Shown here in pieces: positions 52,283 to 58,931 of a stretch of 64,000 nt of DNA. The stretch's first letter is position 1, and each line of letters opens with the position of its first letter. The DNA is from Afipia massiliensis (GTDB lineage Bacteria; Pseudomonadota; Alphaproteobacteria; Rhizobiales; Xanthobacteraceae), in the NCBI RefSeq assembly GCF_001006325.2, contig NZ_LBIA02000001.1, positions 3,597,501 to 3,661,500 of the forward strand, written 5' to 3'. A program made the position numbers and the translations under genes. The notes below the pieces were generated by a model. The model had not been told where the DNA came from, ran no database searches, and was given only the letters and a program-made list of their open reading frames with translations.

Positions 52283-53239
52283 TCACTCGATGATCTCGAT
52301 ACCGGCGACTGAGACCATCTTGCGGTGGATGTCGAGCTGCCGCTTCACAAGTGCACCGAGGTCTTCCGGCGTTGATGGCGTCAGCGTAAAATCCTGCTCG
52401 GCCATCCGCTGCTTCACGGCGGGATCGGACATGGCTTCTTTGAAGGCGTTGTTCAGCAAGGCAACGATGTCGCGCGGCATATTCGGCGGACCGAACAGGC
52501 CTGCCCAGGGCTCGATCTTGAAATCCGGAAAGCCCGCTTCGGCGATGGTCGGCACGTCCGGCGCGGCGGCGCTGCGCTTTTCGAGAATGGTCGCCAGTGC
52601 CAGGATCTTTCCGTCCTTCACCTGCGGGAGGCCGGTGCCGGAGGTTGCGACCATCGCCTGGATACGGCCGGTGATCAGGTCGGTGATGGCAGGCGGCTCG
52701 CCCTTGTAGGGGACGGGCGTCACATCGAGATTGTTCGCAGCGACAACCGACGCAAAAGCCAGACGGCCCGTGATGTTGCCCGAGCCATAGGCGAGCTTGC
52801 CCGGGTTCGCCTTGGCGTAAGCGATCAGTTCTTTCAGGTTCTTCGCCGGAACGTCCTTGCTGACGTAGAGGAAGAAATTGTAGCGGCCGATCTCGGTGAT
52901 CGGTGTGAAATCGGTGGTGACGTCGTAGGGCGGCGTCTTGCGCGTCGCAGGCACCCCGGACATCGCGCTGTTGGTCGCGAGCATGATGGTATAGCCATCC
53001 GCCGCGCTGCGCTTCAGCTCGTTTGCGGCGATCGAACCGTCTGCTCCGGGCTTGTTGTCGATGATGATCTGCTGGCCGAGTTTCTTTGAGACGGACTCGC
53101 CGAACGTGCGCGCGATCACGTCGGTGGAGGAACCGGCCGGGAAGTGGACAATGAGCCGGATGGGGCGGGTGGGAAAGTCGGCGGCCGTGGCTTGGCCGAG
53201 GCCCATAACCATAGAAATCGCGATCAAAATCTTCCGCAA
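52283..53239 (-). CDS. Bug-family (tripartite tricarboxylate type) solute-binding protein
   Basis: A 318-residue periplasmic binding protein. The signal peptide is followed by DFPTRPIRLIVHFPAGSSTDVIARTFGESVSKKLGQQIIIDNKPGADGSIAANEL, the classic Bug/TctC opening. AGLFGPPNMPRDIVALLNNAFKEAMSDPAVKQRM follows near the C-terminus. Members bind organic acids. The start is TTG 53239, which has GGAGGAG 6-7 bases upstream; a GTG at 53281 is in frame but less likely. It is divergent from a LysR gene, and no TctAB membrane genes are adjacent. Confidence 0.9.
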   Translation of the reverse strand: MRKILIAISMVMGLGQATAADFPTRPIRLIVHFPAGSSTDVIARTFGESVSKKLGQQIIIDNKPGADGSIAANELKRSAADGYTIMLATNSAMSGVPATRKTPPYDVTTDFTPITEIGRYNFFLYVSKDVPAKNLKELIAYAKANPGKLAYGSGNITGRLAFASVVAANNLDVTPVPYKGEPPAITDLITGRIQAMVATSGTGLPQVKDGKILALATILEKRSAAAPDVPTIAEAGFPDFKIEPWAGLFGPPNMPRDIVALLNNAFKEAMSDPAVKQRMAEQDFTLTPSTPEDLGALVKRQLDIHRKMVSVAGIEIIE

Positions 53240-53348
53240 AACGGTCTCCTCCGCAGGGTTCTGTGTGTCTTTTGCGCTCACATAGGAAGTGGACTGTCCG
53301 ATGAGTCAAATGATATATATCCCCCGTATCAATCGATGGTATCGATGA

Positions 53349-54263
53349 ATGATCGAACTTCGGCATCTTCGGTATTTTCTGGAAATTGCACGCTCCGAGC
53401 ACATCACGCGCGCGGCCGAAGCGCTGCATGTCACTCAGTCAACGCTGTCGCACCAGATCGGACAGCTTGAGGCGCTGCTTGGAACCCGGCTCTTTGATCG
53501 TGTCGGGCGCGGAATTCAGCTGACCGACGCGGGGCGAACGTTCTCGGACTACGCGCGGCGCGCGCTGGAGGAGGTCGATGAGGGACGGTTTGCGCTGGAT
53601 GGTCTCCGTGACCTCGTGCGCGGTCGGGTCCGGATCGGAGTCATCCATACCTACAACACCACGCTGCTCCCCGCCGTGATCGCGGAGTTTGCGCATTCGT
53701 ACCCAGGAATTCACATTTCCATCGAGGATCTGCCGGCGCCGGACATCGCGGCGCAAGTTGCGAGCGGCGCGCTGCACCTGGGTCTGTCGTTCGCAACGCC
53801 GGGTCGCACCGACGTGGAAGCGGAGGCCTTGTTCTCGGAGCGGCTGATGCTAGTCGTGCGGGACGATCATTCGCTCGCGCGGCGAAAATCCGTTCCCGCG
53901 CGGATGCTGACGGGCCTGAGGCTAACGGTACAGACCGAACGGTTCCTGTCGCGCCGGATCATCAATGCCGAGCTTGGGAAATGGATCGAGCGCGACATCT
54001 GGCTGGAGATGAGTTCGATCGATGCGATGCTCGAGACCATTCGTCTTCAGGGGCAGACGGCCGCGATCCTGTTCGAGCGCGCCATTGGCGAGGAGAGTGG
54101 CTTAAGACAAATCGAGATCGTCCAGCCCGGCGTGACGAGGACTGCGGCGATCATCTGGCGCAACGGCCGTGCGCGAAGCCGCGCGGCGACCGAAATCGCC
54201 GCGGCCGTCCGGCGGCACTGCAAGGCCGCGGGACTGTCGGTGAAGCGAACGGCGCGGCGCTAG
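53349..54263 (+). CDS. LysR-family transcriptional regulator (CynR-like)
   Basis: A 304-residue LTTR. The N-terminal winged helix reads LRHLRYFLEIARSEHITRAAEALHVTQSTLSHQIGQLEALLGTRLFDR. The effector domain (residues 90-300) includes VRIGVIHTYNTTLLPAVIAEF and LHLGLSFATPGRTDVEAEALF, closest to the CynR/CysB-like group. The 109-bp gap to the divergent Bug gene holds ATCGATGGTATCGAT near 53332-53346, a candidate site. It probably controls the flanking Bug genes in response to an organic acid. Confidence 0.92.
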   Translation: MIELRHLRYFLEIARSEHITRAAEALHVTQSTLSHQIGQLEALLGTRLFDRVGRGIQLTDAGRTFSDYARRALEEVDEGRFALDGLRDLVRGRVRIGVIHTYNTTLLPAVIAEFAHSYPGIHISIEDLPAPDIAAQVASGALHLGLSFATPGRTDVEAEALFSERLMLVVRDDHSLARRKSVPARMLTGLRLTVQTERFLSRRIINAELGKWIERDIWLEMSSIDAMLETIRLQGQTAAILFERAIGEESGLRQIEIVQPGVTRTAAIIWRNGRARSRAATEIAAAVRRHCKAAGLSVKRTARR

Positions 54264-54268
54264 CGGGC

Positions 54269-54295
54269 GCGGGCAACTGACAGCCAGCTGCCCGC
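54269..54295 (-). terminator. Hairpin terminator behind the second Bug gene
   Basis: GCGGGCA (54269-54275) pairs with TGCCCGC (54289-54295). The 13-base region between them, ACTGACAGCCAGC, is identical to the one in the hairpin at 52225-52249. It lies 17 bases beyond the Bug stop codon, between convergent genes. It has no clear T-tract. Confidence 0.55.
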
Positions 54296-54312
54296 GATTG
54301 ACGCCGCCAACG

Positions 54313-55281
54313 TTAGTCGATCTTGACGTCGGCCGCGGTGATGACCTGCTTCCAGCGCGCGACTTCCTCGCCGACGAACTTCCGGAATTCGTCCGGCGTG
54401 GTGCCCATGGCGACGATGCCCTGTTGCTCAAGCTTTTTCTTCAGGTCGGGATCGGCGAGGGCTTTCTTTGCCTCGGCAGCCACGCGCTCGACGATCTCCT
54501 TGGGCACGCCCGCCGGAGCAACGATGCCCGCCCAGGTCCCGGAGGCAAAATCCTTCACGCCTTGCTCGTTCAGGGTCGGCATGTCGCCGGCAGCCGGAAC
54601 GCGCTCCTTCGCCGCCACGCCGAGCGCCTTGGCGTTGCCCGCGCGCACCTGCTCCATCAACGGCCCGATGATATCGAACATGACGTTGATCTGGCCGCCC
54701 ACCAGATCCTGCAGCGCGCCTGCCGTGCCCTTGTAGGGCACGTGCTGGAGATTGATGCCTTCGCGGCTCTTCAGCATTTCCATGGTCAGGTGCGCCGCAG
54801 AGCCGACGCCGCTGGACGCAAAATTGAGCTGACCCGGCTTCGCCTTGGCCAGCGCGATCAACTCCTTCATGTCTTTCGCGGGCAGCGAGGGCGTCGCGAT
54901 CAGGATCAGCGGCGCGACGCTCATCAGCGAGACATAGGTGAAATCCTTTTCCGTGTTGTAAGGCAGATTAGCCTTGAGCGTCGCGTTCACCGCATGGGCC
55001 GCGATCACGGTGCCGAAGGTGTAGCCGTCGGGCGCGGCCTTGGCGACCACGTCGGTGCCGATCGCGGCATTGGCGCCCGGCTTGTTTTCGATAACGATGC
55101 TCTGCCCAAGCGCGGCCGCCATCTTCTCGGAGACAAGGCGCGCCATCATGTCGGTGTAGCCGCCCGGCGTGTAGGGCACGACCATGCGGATCGGCCGGGT
55201 CGGCCAGTTCTGGGCCGATGCGTTTCCGGCGCCAGCGGAGATGACAACGAGCGCTCCCAGCGCGCGGACGAGGCATTTCAT
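54313..55281 (-). CDS. Bug-family solute-binding protein, second copy
   Basis: A 322-residue Bug/TctC protein. A signal peptide (ALGALVVISAGAGNASA) leads to NWPTRPIRMVVPYTPGGYTDMMARLVSEKMAAALGQSIVIENKPGANAAIGTDVVAKAAPDGYTF. The fold repeats continue with FASSGVGSAAHLTMEML and AGDMPTLNEQG. AAGGAA lies 9 bases before the ATG. It is a distant paralogue of the protein at 52283. It is convergent with the LysR gene and divergent from the gene at 55494. Confidence 0.92.
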   Translation of the reverse strand: MKCLVRALGALVVISAGAGNASAQNWPTRPIRMVVPYTPGGYTDMMARLVSEKMAAALGQSIVIENKPGANAAIGTDVVAKAAPDGYTFGTVIAAHAVNATLKANLPYNTEKDFTYVSLMSVAPLILIATPSLPAKDMKELIALAKAKPGQLNFASSGVGSAAHLTMEMLKSREGINLQHVPYKGTAGALQDLVGGQINVMFDIIGPLMEQVRAGNAKALGVAAKERVPAAGDMPTLNEQGVKDFASGTWAGIVAPAGVPKEIVERVAAEAKKALADPDLKKKLEQQGIVAMGTTPDEFRKFVGEEVARWKQVITAADVKID

Positions 55282-55493
55282 CTTGGTATTTCCTTCTGAT
55301 GCGCGGCTTTCGGGCGGCGGTGTGTCGGTCCGCCCAACCGCATTTTGATTATTGTTTGTTCTTCCCGCGCCGCGTGTGTGCCGCGCCGGCAGGCTTGGAT
55401 GCTATATCAATTAAGAGCAGGATGGAAAGGTGGCGGCATCGCAAGCACACGCGGCGAGATCGCGCGGCCAGGTTTGGACGAAGGGACTTGCAG

Positions 55494-56192
55494 ATGACCT
55501 TGCTGGGTCGCGCCGCCGTGGCGATGTGGTGGGACATGGCTCCCGATCAGCGTGCGGAATTCGAGGATTGGCACTCGCACGAGCATTTTCCCGAGCGAAT
55601 GAGCATTCCGGGTTTTCTTCGCGGATCGCGCTGGTCCGCCGCGGATGGAAGCGAGGGATTCTTCGTCATCTACGAATTGGACGCCTATGAGACGCTCACG
55701 TCCGAACACTATCTCGCCCGGCTGAACGATCCGACGCCGTGGTCGGCGAAGATGATGCCGCATCATCGCAACATGGTGCGCAGCCAGTGCCGCGTGATCG
55801 CCAGTCACGGCGGCGGTGTCGCGAGCGTGATGGCGACGCTGCGATTGTCGCCGCAGCCGGGCAGGGAGGAGGCGCTGTCGGCGCATTTGCACGATGCCCT
55901 TGCCAAGCTGCCGTCGCAGCCCGGCGTCACGGGAGCGCACCTGTTCCAGACGAACACGCCCAAATCCGGCGTCACCACCGAGCAGCGGATTCGCGGCGGT
56001 GCCGATGCTGCGGCGGACTGGATTGTCCTTGTGTCCGGATACAGCGACGAGGCCCTGCGGCAGGTTCTGTTGTCCGAGCTTCAACCGACGGCGTTGGAAG
56101 CAGCCGGCGCGTCGGCCAAGCCATCGTCATCGGTCTTTCGACTGGCATTCTCGATGACGCGCGACGACGCTGCACAGCCAGGTGCGCGATGA
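55494..56192 (+). CDS. Hypothetical protein, dimeric alpha/beta barrel-like
   Basis: A 232-residue protein whose opening (AAVAMWWDMAPDQRAEFEDWHSHEHFPERMSIPGFLRGSRW) and middle (HLHDALAKLPSQPGVTGAHLFQTN) resemble two ferredoxin-like (EthD/antibiotic monooxygenase-like) modules in tandem. WHSHEHFPER is His-rich and may be an active site. There is no signal peptide. It sits next to Bug genes and may handle the imported acid. ATG 55494 has GAAGGGA upstream. Confidence 0.7.
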   Translation: MTLLGRAAVAMWWDMAPDQRAEFEDWHSHEHFPERMSIPGFLRGSRWSAADGSEGFFVIYELDAYETLTSEHYLARLNDPTPWSAKMMPHHRNMVRSQCRVIASHGGGVASVMATLRLSPQPGREEALSAHLHDALAKLPSQPGVTGAHLFQTNTPKSGVTTEQRIRGGADAAADWIVLVSGYSDEALRQVLLSELQPTALEAAGASAKPSSSVFRLAFSMTRDDAAQPGAR

Positions 56193-56287
56193 GCGAGGGC
56201 GGCGCGGCCGCCAAGCGCGCCGCCGAGGCCATGCTCAGGATGAAGAAGCTCGACATCGCCGCGCTGAAGAAGGCGTTTGAGGGCTGA
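56189..56287 (+). CDS. 32-residue ORF coupled to the preceding gene, resembles a VOC/PhnB C-terminus
   Basis: ATG 56189 overlaps the TGA of the previous gene (ATGA). The product, MSEGGAAAKRAAEAMLRMKK then LDIAALKKAFEG, looks like the C-terminal tail of PhnB-like VOC proteins, where a MxxMxKLDIAALxxA pattern ends the protein. It is either a short peptide gene or the remnant of a lost VOC gene. The sequence similarity is from memory. Confidence 0.4.
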   Translation: MSEGGAAAKRAAEAMLRMKKLDIAALKKAFEG

Positions 56288-56324
56288 CGCGTCCGCGTGA
56301 ACCCGCGCGCCTTGCTAGACTCTG

Positions 56325-56486
56325 TCAGAGCGGCGAGGCGAGCGGCACTCGCGCGAGGGTCTGTGTCGTCACTTGATAGTGTGTACCCATGTACAGGATC
56401 GCGGACCCCGCGAGGATCATGATCGCGATCACCAACGCCAGACACATCTGCGTTTCACGTCTCTCGTTGTCGAGATGAAGCCGCAT
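56325..56486 (-). CDS. Small single-span membrane protein
   Basis: A 53-residue protein: MRLHLDNERRETQMCLALVI then AIMILAGSAILYMGTHYQVT. It has one transmembrane helix with a charged N-terminus inside. GGAG lies 8 bases before the ATG at 56486. No known family. Confidence 0.55.
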   Translation of the reverse strand: MRLHLDNERRETQMCLALVIAIMILAGSAILYMGTHYQVTTQTLARVPLASPL

Positions 56487-56656
56487 GGCGCGTTCTCCGC
56501 TCGCCTCCGGAGAACAATACGCCCGGGGCCGCAGCGTTCCAGCAACAGGGCTGACGTATCCGATAAGTTTATGTGCGGTGCGGAAGGTTGACGGTTTGCG
56601 GCCGGCTTTGAGGCGGGACCGTTTCCCGTTGATGAACCGGGCGGAGGAAGCCGCCG

Positions 56657-56941
56657 TTACTTGCGCGGCGTGAGGTCGATGGAGCGCACGAGGATGCGCG
56701 ACGCGCCGGCTTCCAGATTTCCGGCGAGATATTTTTTGGCGGCGCAATCGGTGATGCGGTCCTGCAGACGCGCGAACTGGTCGCCGCGCTGGTTTTCGCG
56801 GACGTTGCGCGCCTTCTCGGCGTCGTCCATGGCGGAGTCCGAGACGCCGCATTGAATTTCGGTTTCGCCGTCGGCCATGAAGAACAGGAACGTGCCGGTC
56901 TGGTAATCGTGACCCTGGGCGCGAAGGAAGGTGAGTGACAT
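56657..56941 (-). CDS. DUF1488-family protein
   Basis: A 94-residue protein: GTFLFFMADGETEIQCGVSD then ARLQDRITDCAAKKYLAGNL with a terminal ILVRSIDLTPRK. The pattern (F...dg..v.C.vs..AL......) matches DUF1488, a small family of unknown function. AAAGGA precedes the ATG at 56941. It is divergent from the GIY-YIG element. Confidence 0.72.
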   Translation of the reverse strand: MSLTFLRAQGHDYQTGTFLFFMADGETEIQCGVSDSAMDDAEKARNVRENQRGDQFARLQDRITDCAAKKYLAGNLEAGASRILVRSIDLTPRK

Positions 56942-57053
56942 GGGGATCGTCCTTTCAGGCATATGATGCCGGTGCCCTGAAGGAGCGTAGCACAGTCTGG
57001 AGGAGCGCCGGCCAATTGTTTCCGTTGATCCTCGGCTGCTAAAATCCCGTTCT

Positions 57054-57083
57054 CCGCTCATCCCCGCGCATGCGGGGATCCAG
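57054..57083. repeat. Palindrome framing the GIY-YIG gene, left side (copy F)
   Basis: CCGCTCATCCCCGCGCATGC followed by GGGGATCCAG. It ends 12 bases before the GIY-YIG ATG. It matches the reverse complement of 57439-57468 at 26 of 30 positions. The changes at positions 7 and 26 compensate each other, so pairing inside each palindrome is kept. Confidence 0.9.
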
Positions 57084-57095
57084 AGGCAACGCAAT

Positions 57096-57383
57096 ATGAG
57101 CTTCTTCGTCTACATGCTGGCAAGCCAACGAAACGGCACGCTCTACATCGGCATGACCGACGATCTGCCGCGCCGCGTCTGGCAGCACCGGACGGGGGCC
57201 GTGCCGGGATTCACGTCACGATACGAGGTGAAGATGCTGGTTTGGTATCAAGCGCATGAGAGCCGGGAGTCAGCCTTCATGCGCGAGCGGCAATTGAAGA
57301 AATGGAATCGCGGCTGGAAGATTGCTTTGATCGAGGCAGGCAATCCGGAGTGGCGGGATTTGTTTGAGGATTTGTCGCCGTGA
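57096..57383 (+). CDS. Small GIY-YIG nuclease
   Basis: A 95-residue stand-alone GIY-YIG domain (UPF0213-like). FFVYMLASQRNGTLYIGMTDDLPRRVWQHRTG holds the two Tyr elements, Arg26 and His31. ESRESAFMRERQLKKWNR holds Glu64, the likely metal ligand. All catalytic positions appear intact. No other domain is fused. It lies between two inverted 30-bp palindromes, with another palindrome just outside to the right, so it appears to be the coding part of a palindromic element. Its cellular role is unknown. Confidence 0.9.
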   Translation: MSFFVYMLASQRNGTLYIGMTDDLPRRVWQHRTGAVPGFTSRYEVKMLVWYQAHESRESAFMRERQLKKWNRGWKIALIEAGNPEWRDLFEDLSP

Positions 57384-57438
57384 TTCTTCGTTGATCGCGT
57401 GGGCATCGGATCAAGTGCACTTGCTGTCAGGTTCCTTT

Positions 57439-57468
57439 CTGGGTCCCCGCTTTCGCGGGGACGAGCGG
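57439..57468. repeat. Palindrome framing the GIY-YIG gene, right side (copy G1)
   Basis: CTGGGTCCCCGCTTTCGCGG followed by GGACGAGCGG. It is inverted relative to 57054-57083, with the CCAG/CTGG ends facing the gene, and lies 55 bases after the stop codon. Confidence 0.9.
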
Positions 57469-57491
57469 ATGGGGGAGCGATCTCGCACCAC

Positions 57492-57521
57492 CCGCTCATT
57501 CCCGCGCAAGCGGGAATCCAG
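57492..57521. repeat. Additional palindrome right of the GIY-YIG element (copy G2)
   Basis: CCGCTCATTCCCGCGCAAGC followed by GGGAATCCAG: the ATTCCC type, 23 bases beyond G1 and in the opposite orientation, so the outer CCGCTC/GAGCGG ends meet. It may be the first half of a neighbouring element whose second half is lost. Confidence 0.88.
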
Positions 57522-57612
57522 TCAATACCTACCGGTGAAATTTGGGATGGGGCGGAAGTAGCCGCATGGAGCGCAGCGCAATGCGGGGGAGATGGCGGCC
57601 GCGGATGCAGCC

Positions 57613-57644
57613 CCGGATTTCGCTTCGCTTCATCCGGGCTACGC
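57613..57644. repeat. CCGGAT...ATCCGGGCTACG palindromic repeat, copy 2
   Basis: CCGGATTTCGCTTCGCTTC followed by ATCCGGGCTACGC. It overlaps the end of the pentapeptide-repeat gene: the minus-strand stop TAG (57639-57641) and the last Ala codon are inside the repeat. Confidence 0.75.
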
Positions 57645-58850
57645 TTGCTTCATCAAGCCGATGGCGTCGAGGGTAGTTTTTGATAAAGCCGTCGTTTCGT
57701 CCCAGTGGGCCTTCTTAAATAGTTCATTTGTTCGAACGATTTCCATCGCATTAAAGCTCGTTGCGCCATTCTTAATTGCGTCGGTTACGGAAAATTCTAG
57801 CCAAGAACTGAAAGCGTTTTTTAAGTTTGCGCCTCTAATATCTAGACTTATTATGTGAGCTTCTCGAAGATCGGTGTTTTCAATCGTGGTTAGAGAGAAG
57901 TCAGAGTCCTTAATTTTTTCCGAACTGAAATTACAATGATTGAGTGAAGAGCAGGTCAATTTGGTTCGATTAAGTTCTGCCCCACAAAATAGAGTATTTG
58001 AGAATATTGAATTCTCGAAACTAGCTCCGTTCAGTTTACAGAAATTCAGAAATGAGCCTGTAAAATCTGATCCATCGAAATTCAGGCCGGAGAAATCATA
58101 TCCAACGAGATTTGCTTCACGAAGATCTAAGCGCCATCCTTCTCTACGTCCTCGTTCATGAACGACCAAAAGTCGGCGGCCAATTATCGTAATTGCAGCT
58201 TGCACGTCGGTTCGTCTGCTCGGTTCAGGCGCTTGCTTGCCGGAAGAAATTTTGTCCCGCTCGTTTTCATCTTCTGGAATTTCCAACGGAGAGTTTTCGC
58301 GAACGTAAGCACATAGCGTTTCCAAAATTGCTTGTTGGTCTTTGTTGCTTTCGCGCAGGAGGCGTTCGAGCGAATACAAAGCCCCTAAGCGCGATTCTAA
58401 ATTTGGGAGAGACCGCACGACAGGTGAGCCATCTGGCTTTATGGTTTTCACTTCTCGGACGAGGCCTAGGAGCTCCACCGACTTTGCAAAGATACCGGTT
58501 AAATGGCTTTCTAGTGCCGTATTCGCTTGAGCCGTGGCCGCGTTGGCTTGTAGGTGAGCAACCCATGTTCTCCACACGAGAAATGGTGCACCAAACGCAC
58601 CGGCTAAAGCGAACAAGAAGTTTTTGGCCGCGTCCTGAAATGAATCGTCCGGCGAAAACAGCGCATTGACGCCAAGGCGAAATAGTAGAATTGCGGAGAT
58701 CAGCACACCTAAGCTGAAGACAATTAATCCAATCGTGAGTGAAACAGTCGTCCAAGATCTAAATGTTTCGGGAACGGGTGCGAAAACGTTTCGGTCAATT
58801 CCGAAAATGTCAAAAAAGTTTCGTTTATTCGGATCTGGCTCTGTCGACAT
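57639..58850 (-). CDS. Membrane-anchored pentapeptide-repeat protein, AT-rich
   Basis: A 403-residue protein. Two N-terminal transmembrane helices (VSLTIGLIVFSLGVLISAILL and FLFALAGAFGAPFLVWRTWV) lead to a helical region (ESHLTGIFAKSVELLG...LGALYSLERLLRESNKDQQAILETLCAYVREN) and then pentapeptide repeats from about residue 245 (LDLREANLVGYDFSGLNFDG, DFTGSFLNFCKLNGASFENS). Base composition is visibly AT-richer than every neighbour, so horizontal transfer is likely. The stop codon lies in an intergenic repeat. Related proteins occur scattered in accessory regions with unknown function. Confidence 0.85.
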   Translation of the reverse strand: MSTEPDPNKRNFFDIFGIDRNVFAPVPETFRSWTTVSLTIGLIVFSLGVLISAILLFRLGVNALFSPDDSFQDAAKNFLFALAGAFGAPFLVWRTWVAHLQANAATAQANTALESHLTGIFAKSVELLGLVREVKTIKPDGSPVVRSLPNLESRLGALYSLERLLRESNKDQQAILETLCAYVRENSPLEIPEDENERDKISSGKQAPEPSRRTDVQAAITIIGRRLLVVHERGRREGWRLDLREANLVGYDFSGLNFDGSDFTGSFLNFCKLNGASFENSIFSNTLFCGAELNRTKLTCSSLNHCNFSSEKIKDSDFSLTTIENTDLREAHIISLDIRGANLKNAFSSWLEFSVTDAIKNGATSFNAMEIVRTNELFKKAHWDETTALSKTTLDAIGLMKQA

Positions 58851-58870
58851 AGCGTAACCGTGTGCCGTTT

Positions 58871-58898
58871 AAGAAAAGGGGCAGGTTAGACCTGCCCC
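58871..58898 (-). terminator. Rho-independent terminator of nrdJ
   Basis: On the minus strand: GGGGCAGGT, a 3-base loop, ACCTGCCCC, then TTTTCTT. A perfect 9-bp stem, 34 bases beyond the nrdJ stop. Confidence 0.92.
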
Positions 58899-58931
58899 AA
58901 ATTCAGTCGATTAGCTACTATTCAGCCAATC

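Noticed and set aside
11895-57521. CRISPR array made of the recurring palindromes
   Set aside because: Copies are far apart, in different orientations and without regular spacers or cas genes; they are interspersed palindromic elements.
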